NCBI RefSeq assembly: GCF_963678635.1
Contig: NC_087071.1
Location: 4,107,624 to 4,171,623, forward strand
Origin: Symsagittifera roscoffensis
Taxonomy: Eukaryota > Xenacoelomorpha > Acoela > Convolutidae
Direction: 5' to 3'
DNA length: 64,000 nucleotides
Below are positions 58,370 through 64,000 of this stretch, piece by piece. Positions within the stretch are counted from its first letter, which is position 1. Every line of letters begins with the position of its first letter. The notes under the pieces were generated by a model that saw only the letters and a list, made by a program, of their open reading frames with translations, did no database searches and had not been told where the DNA came from. The position numbers were made by a program, and so were the translations under genes.

Positions 58370-58694
58370 TGTTAAATACTCAATTGACTGTATTCTAGTT
58401 CGCATAAATAAGAGAGTGAACTTGAGCTCAACACATAACAGCTAGACAGCTCTAAATTGATTGACAGGCAGGTACCAGACTCACACTTAATTATAGTATG
58501 AGAAATCTCAGAGATAAATAAATAAAGAATAGCAACTAGGATGATTGACAACTGAACATATTGTAGCCCCTGACATTTCCGTATGGATGTAAAATTTAAA
58601 TACATAGTAATTTAAATTTAATATAATAACTACACCTTCAACCTGCCACCTCAACTAAACGATACAACAAACTTGAGTTTTAGGCTTATGGCCA
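58370..58694 (-). repeat. Probable 3' LTR of gypsy element 3
   Basis: The plus-strand text runs from TGTTAAATACTC to TTATGGCCA and is followed by TCCCTCTCCCT, which is a polypurine tract on the minus strand. The TG...CA ends and the tract fit an LTR of about 325 bp. The second LTR is outside the window, so the limits cannot be confirmed. Confidence 0.55.
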
Positions 58695-58741
58695 TCCCTC
58701 TCCCTGGGTTAATGAGTTTTTGACTGAGTTTAAAATAAGGT

Positions 58742-59885
58742 TCATTTTCCTTCTCCCCCTGGATGTTTTCCTTTTTGCTCCGCCCCCTGGATAGTTTCAA
58801 TCATGACTCCTCCCATTTTATCTACTGGCTTTCTTCTTCTAGTACTCCTTCTGGTTCCCGAGCTTTCACTTTGACTGCCAGATTCAACGTCTTCTTCTTG
58901 ACTACTATTTACAAGGCACTCTCTCGCCACTAACACCGGACGTTCCTGGCTTCCCTTCACTTGTTTTCCTTGGCCCCCTTTTTCTCGCTTCGCTCTCGTC
59001 ACTCTGGATTTTGCTTTAGCTCCCGTTCCTCGTTCCACTACTGCCGTACTGCCGCTTGGGCCTTGTCCCGCCGCAATCGCTTCGCGTCTCGCTAGCACTT
59101 CTACCGGTAATCTTGCAGGGATAATATTCAATGGCTGATAATCTTCAGTATCCGAACTGTCGGACTCGAAGGTGGCTACTGGTACCTTCTGCATGGCCTT
59201 TGCTCTTTTTGATTTCGGGCTCACGACTGCCCCTTTCTTTGCGCTCGCTAACATTTCCTTGAGCGTAGCCGGCTTCCGTTTCTTGGGAAGGTTGGGTTTC
59301 GGTTTTGATGCCACTGCACTTTTCCTAAGAACAGATCCGTTTTTAAGTTTGAAAGTATGTTCGGATTCAGAGATTACATTGGATTTTAGTAATTTATACC
59401 GATTTAGGGTCTTGCTGGTGGTACGCTGGTATAGGTCGCGTGCTCCTCCACTCCCCTGGATGTTAGGGCCAGTGTCTCCACTCCCTTGGATTTTTGGGGC
59501 AACTCCCGATACCTCTCCTGGACATGTGTCCATCTGCTGATCACTATCCAGCGTGATAGGGGCCCTTCGCAAAGCTGGAGCGTATGTCAAGTCAGACCTC
59601 TCCTCCCAATTCGAATGCTGAGGGATTGCAATTTTACTCATCTCGGGATCAGTATCGTCTAAACACAAACATTTTTGTTTTAAGACGTTCTTCCAATTCA
59701 AATTTTTCAAACTTGGTTTTTTCGTAAGATTTCGTAAAATGGTGTTGGCCTCCCGGCCGTGGTGAGCTTCGAAAGGTGTTAATTTAGTAGTTGCATTTTT
59801 GGAAAATCGTAGGGCGCCTAGCGCTTTATCGACCATAGATTCTAGAGACTTATGCTCTTTTTCTGTCGCATTAAGACAAAATTCT
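58742..59885 (-). pseudogene. Gypsy element 3 integrase C-terminus and pol tail
   Basis: The frame continues the integrase after a one-base shift near 59886. It contains FSKNATTKLTPFEAHHGREA, typical of the end of the integrase core, then a long low-complexity, basic tail with TRRSTRRRKPVDKMGG. Its first ATG (59836) is internal to the domain. Confidence 0.8.
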
Positions 59886-61472
59886 TCAAATTCCTATTGT
59901 CCGTTCAACGGACCCCGTGCCTCGATGATCATTCACTGGGGAGTACATTAGCTCGATGCCTTCGTTGTTACAGAAGCTTTTAAATTTATTAGATGTAAAA
60001 CATGATCCCTGATCAACGTGGATTTTCCGAGGTACTCCATGATGCGTTATGTATTTATCAAGGAATTTTAAGACTTTATCTGACGTATTAGTGGTAGTAA
60101 CCATTGCTGATGGCCACCTTGAGAAACGGTCCGTAGCAACCAAAACATATTTCTTACTCTCATTTAAGTAATTTATTGGCCCCCAGAAATCCAACTGTAA
60201 ACATTCATTGGGTTCCCTTGGTTCAGGGACCTTCCCCATGTCTCCCTTGGGTAATAACGATTTTAGGTTCTTACCCGCTTCCGTGCATTGCTGACAGTAC
60301 GTGGCTTTTGCTGCCAAACTGCGGTACATGTAGGGATACCAGACGTCACGCGCTGCTTCGTACATATTTCTTTTACCGTGATGGTAATAGTGTATCCGCG
60401 ATTCAATTGGGACTTGTAATGGCAAAGGGATGACCAGCCGTCCATCCAACCACACACAATCGTCCCGTAATGACAAATCGTTAGCGTATTGGGCCCAGTA
60501 CTTCCCAATCTTCAGGAGTTCTTCTTTCAAATTAGTCTTCTTCTCCAATGCTTCTTTTACTCGTACTAAGTTCACATCCGCCGGTATGTTTGAGGCAACA
60601 AATTCTAAATTAAATAGTTCTGGTAACGCTTGGGACTTCTTGATAACCTTGCAATCACGGGGAATGATAGACATAATTTGCTGATTCGGATTAACGGTAG
60701 GAAAAAGCTCGCCTGGAAATTTCGAAGGTATAGAAAGTACTGTATTAATTTTTGAATCCCGTGTGTTTTTAGTAATTGCAACAATTTCAGGGTTAATGAC
60801 AGTTATTTCATCGCTACTCAATAAATTTTTATCTAATCTAAGCGGAGAGTTGATCTGAGGTTGTAGTATATTCGGAGAGTTAGTTTGGGAATCAATTGTA
60901 ACACTTTCAACTTTTTCAATTTCAAATACTGGGAAAGAACAATTAGAGTCGCTATCCGTTTTGTTTGAGTTATTTGATGTAGGCAAATTTAACCGTCTTC
61001 CAAGGGAACAATATATGGAGCACACTGAATGTCCCTTGGGTTTCTTTGATTTACGCGTTATGCAAATTGATCGTTTCCTATTGGTCGTTGTCTTCACGCA
61101 TGACTTTCCGCCCTCAACCGTCGCTGGTTGTAGGCATGTTATCCGTTCTCGCTTTTGATTGGATGAAAACCGTCTAGACTGTTTAGAACCAGTTTCTTCA
61201 ATATCCTGATAATTTCGTTTACCAAGGGGTTTTAAATCATTTGTGAAACCAAGGGATTTTCTAATTGAAGCGATTTTTGCCACGGTGAACAAATTATCAT
61301 ATTGACTTATCGGTTTAGGGGGTTCGCTAGGATGCCTTGACAAGTAATCTGCCAATCCGATCTTGGCGCCCGGTTTGTGTTCTATTACAAAGTCAAAAGG
61401 AATCAGTCTGTCTAGCCAACGTGTCAGTCTTGAAAAAAGTGTTTTGTTTTTCTTGTTATTCCCGTTAAGTAA
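59886..61472 (-). pseudogene. Gypsy element 3 RNase H end, linker and integrase core
   Basis: The frame is in phase with the upstream piece past the TAA at 61473. It begins with LLNGNNKKNKTLFSRLTRWL and ADYLSRHPSEPPKP (end of RNase H), then a Ser/Asn-rich linker. The integrase finger follows (IHYYHHGKRNMYEAARDVWY...CQQCTEAGKN) and the core LDFWGPI, HVDQGSCFTS and GTGSVERTIG. It stops just after the catalytic Glu because of a frameshift. Confidence 0.82.
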
Positions 61473-63371
61473 TTAAATTAGAGCCTTATGATCCGTAATA
61501 ACTGTATAGGATCTTCCTAGAATGTAGTTTCTGAAATACTCGGCCCCCCATACCACCGCCAGCATTTCAAGCTCGTTAGTGGAATATTTTTTCTCGGCTG
61601 CGTTTAAGAATCGTGATGCAAAAGATATAGGGCGCCACCCTTCTGTACCCAATTGCTCTAAAACCGCTCCAAGGCCATTGTGACTTGCATCGGAAACAAC
61701 TCTAATGTCTTTATGAATATCAAAGTGTTTTAATTCAACTATGTTTGCTACCCCCAGTTTAATGTTTTGGAAAGCATTTTCACATTCCGCGGTCCAGTTA
61801 TATTCGTTTTTCTTGCTGAGGAGTGGCCTTAATGGAGCTGACATCTCCGCTATCGCTGGTAAATATTTATGCAAGCTGTGGATTGAGCCCATAAATAATT
61901 TCAATTGCGTGACTGTTTTAGGAGCTTTTGATGCGTCTATCGGCGATGTTTTGCGTTTAAGAGGCGTAACCCCCGTTTCGGTTATACGATGACCAAGCCA
62001 CTCGCATTCTCGTTTCGCAAACTCGCATTTTGGTAACTTCAGCGATATGTTTTCGTGGTTTAGTTTCCGGAGGATCTTTTCAACCAAGGAGATATGTTCT
62101 ACTTCTGTTCCCTTGGTTGTAACCAAAATATCATCAATAAACGCGTTCGCTTGTGGGAATTCGTTTAAAATTGAGTCCATTACTCGTTGGAACTCTGGCG
62201 GCATGGACGTTAGCCCGTAAAACCCTGTTCGGAAACGGTAAGTTCCTGTCGACCGACCGCCCACCAAAGAAAAGTTACAGTGCCCGCTTGTTTCTTCACT
62301 AAGCGGTAGTTGCCCATACGCGTACGTTAGGTCCATCGTAGTAAAGTACACCTCCCCCTGTTTTTTCTCGGAAATAAGTTGTCCTATTGTATCTACAAGT
62401 TCTTCTATATTTGGCATTTGGTATTTGTTTTTATGAACTTGTTTATTAAGCTCTCGAGATTCCAATGCTAATTTTACGGACCCGTCTTTTTTTACGGTGA
62501 TGACGATCGGAGAAACAAAATATCGATCCGAACACTCTTTCAATTTTTCTATATGTCCCTGGGTTAATAGCTTATCAATTTCTTTGTCCACCTTTTCTTG
62601 GAGCGTTACCGGCACTCTCCGTCCCTTCTGCTGCACTGGTACAAGATTTTTGAAAAATTCTGCTTGAACCTTGTAGTTCCTAATTTTTCCAACTCTAGTA
62701 AAAAGTTTTGGGAATAGCTTACTGAAGTATAATTGCCATTGGTCCATCTGCTCATCCTCCGGTTCGTCGTGCCCCTCCTTGCATGAATTGACCTCCGTCC
62801 CCTGGATATTCATGACTTCCCCCCTTGGATCTGCTTGCATCAACTGGAGTCCGAGTTTACCCATCAAATCACGTCCCACGATGGATGGTCTGGTCCCCCC
62901 AATGACTCGGACTTCTGCTTTCGTCTTCCAGCCGTTTGATGCTAACTCGAGTTCCATTCTGCCCAACATCTTGATCCGATTGTTACTGTAGTCCCGAAAT
63001 TCGTCATCGTCAGTGTCATCCTGCTTTAAGTTGATTCCCGCTCTTCCCACTGTTCTTCTCAAATCTTCTAGTGTTAGAATGGATATCGGCGATCCACTGT
63101 CGATCCAAATGTTCATCGGGTGCCCATTAATGAATATTTTGAGTTTAGGTCCGGCAACTTTCAAAACCGTTTCCTTCTTCCGTCTAATTGCCATAACCAT
63201 GTAGTCGTCTGAACTTTCTGATGACCAGCTGTGGCGTTCTCGTTTAACGAATCCTACTGAATTTGCCGCAGCTTGGGGCTCCACGTCATCCGAGGGGGTA
63301 TCTTCTTCCTCGAATAGTCCCCCCCCCCCTGGATTGTCGTTTTCCCCGGCAAGTCCTCTCAAAATGTCCAA
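61473..63371 (-). pseudogene. Gypsy element 3 protease, reverse transcriptase and RNase H
   Basis: The protease motif is IWIDSGSPISIL. The reverse transcriptase shows KDGSVKLALESRELN, YFTTMDLTYAYGQLPL, TGTYRFRTGFYGL and AFIDDILVTTKG. RNase H has VSDASHNGLGAVLEQ, STNELEMLAVVWGAEYF and TDHKALI, where an in-frame TAA (61475-61473) interrupts it. The frame overlaps gag by 86 bp and lies in the +1 frame relative to it. Confidence 0.87.
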
Positions 63372-64000
63372 TCTTTTTGCAAAAATTGCATGTGACGGCT
63401 CTTGCTGGGCATCGTTGTCGGTGTTCTGGGGTGAAGTTCGGTTGATCGCAATTGTAACATCTGCGCTCTTGCATTCGATCTTGTGTTCGACCTACTCCAC
63501 GATTTGGATATTGACCCCGTCCCCTTGGCATTCCTCGTCCCCTGGATCCACAAATATTGCTGACTGGTTCCGTTTTGATCTGCAGGGATTCCCCTGGCGA
63601 TGGATGTGCCATTCCCGTGGAACCGGATACGGCGCCCTTGTAGCTCCTTGCGTACTTGTCTCCTCTTTCATATGACATTGCGATTCTCAATGCTTCCTCC
63701 GGGGTTTTAGTTTCCCTACACAGCTCGTTCTGCTCGTCCCTGTTCCTCGTGTTGAAAATAAATATGTCTCTCACCATTTTCCGCTCCTGGGTGCCCAAAT
63801 TGCATCTTGCCGCCATTCCGCTAAGTTCTGCATAGAACGATTCTAGACTTTCACCCTCCTTTTGTTTCCTCGACAACATCTGGTACATCTCGTACGTTTC
63901 GTTCCGCTCTTTCTGAAAAAGAGCTACACAGTTATCCAAAAAACTTGGGTATCGTATTGTTTCCATATCTAAATGTGGATGCTGGTTATGCAAGGCTCTC
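63286..64000 (-). CDS. Gypsy element 3 gag, partial
   Basis: The open frame reaches the window edge; the first visible Met is at 63993, but the true start is likely outside. It has a capsid part (YPSFLDNCVALFQKERNETY, SLESFYAELSGMAARC, MVRDIFIFNTRNRD) and a Mag-type nucleocapsid with CYNCDQPN...HRQRCPARAVTC and CNFCKKIGHFERTC. It overlaps the pol frame by 86 bp. Confidence 0.8.
   Translation of the reverse strand, partial: RALHNQHPHLDMETIRYPSFLDNCVALFQKERNETYEMYQMLSRKQKEGESLESFYAELSGMAARCNLGTQERKMVRDIFIFNTRNRDEQNELCRETKTPEEALRIAMSYERGDKYARSYKGAVSGSTGMAHPSPGESLQIKTEPVSNICGSRGRGMPRGRGQYPNRGVGRTQDRMQERRCYNCDQPNFTPEHRQRCPARAVTCNFCKKIGHFERTCRGKRQSRGGGTIRGRRYPLG

Larger units (their letters stand above)
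58370..64000 (-). mobile_element. Ty3/gypsy (Mag-like) retrotransposon 3, partial at the window edge
   Basis: The 3' part of a minus-strand gypsy element: tail, integrase, RNase H, reverse transcriptase, protease and gag are read from left to right in reverse. Its protein motifs are close to gypsy element 2 (QMPNxxEL, TGTYRFxTGFYGL, STNELExLAVVW) but clearly distinct. The 5' LTR and the gag start lie beyond 64000. The reading frame is broken at least twice. Confidence 0.9.

Overview
This is an AT-rich eukaryotic window, and the gene models point to an invertebrate animal whose clade I cannot fix from sequence alone. The reasons are GT-AG introns with TTTCAG acceptors, a GPCR-like gene, secreted peptide genes, and Ty1/copia and Mag-type Ty3/gypsy LTR retrotransposons. 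Most of the DNA is repeats and introns; genes are split into short exons.

Layout. (1) 1-1895: AT-rich DNA with a small local duplication. (2) 1896-7808: a DNA-transposon-like repeat (terminal motif GATCCCGCAC..GGATAATAATC) split by a complete Ty1/copia element (2493-7364) with identical 338-bp LTRs, 5-bp target duplication AACTG and one intact gag-pol frame. (3) About 7974-12054: exons of a rhodopsin-like 7TM receptor (TM3, DRY-like ERY, TM4, TM5, TM6). (4) 15474-23782: a second copy of the same DNA-transposon-like repeat, split by a Ty3/gypsy (Mag-like) element on the minus strand (16192-23297). Its 256-bp LTRs are identical and flanked by ACCCC, but its coding frame is broken by stops and frameshifts. 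(5) 25358-27096: a secreted peptide-precursor gene whose middle exon lies in a tandem array with a period of about 520 bp. (6) 28785-58347: a very large inverted repeat with arms of about 14.5 kb around a run of exactly 200 N (43549-43748). Each arm holds one copy of a cysteine-tailed secreted peptide gene and one copy of a multi-exon beta-trefoil gene. (7) 58370-64000: a second Mag-like gypsy element on the minus strand, running off the window and also broken.

The two arms differ by a few percent. In the best beta-trefoil exon about ten substitutions are all synonymous, and several mobile elements are present in only one arm. A 200-N join between two head-to-head, allele-like copies is more easily explained by two haplotype contigs scaffolded together than by a true palindrome, although a real inverted duplication is not excluded. 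The most novel biology here is the peptide-precursor family (signal peptide, HYARGF, dibasic sites, W-D...DFNF, four-Cys tail), the tandem beta-trefoil protein, and a repeat family rich in near-perfect 30-bp palindromes.
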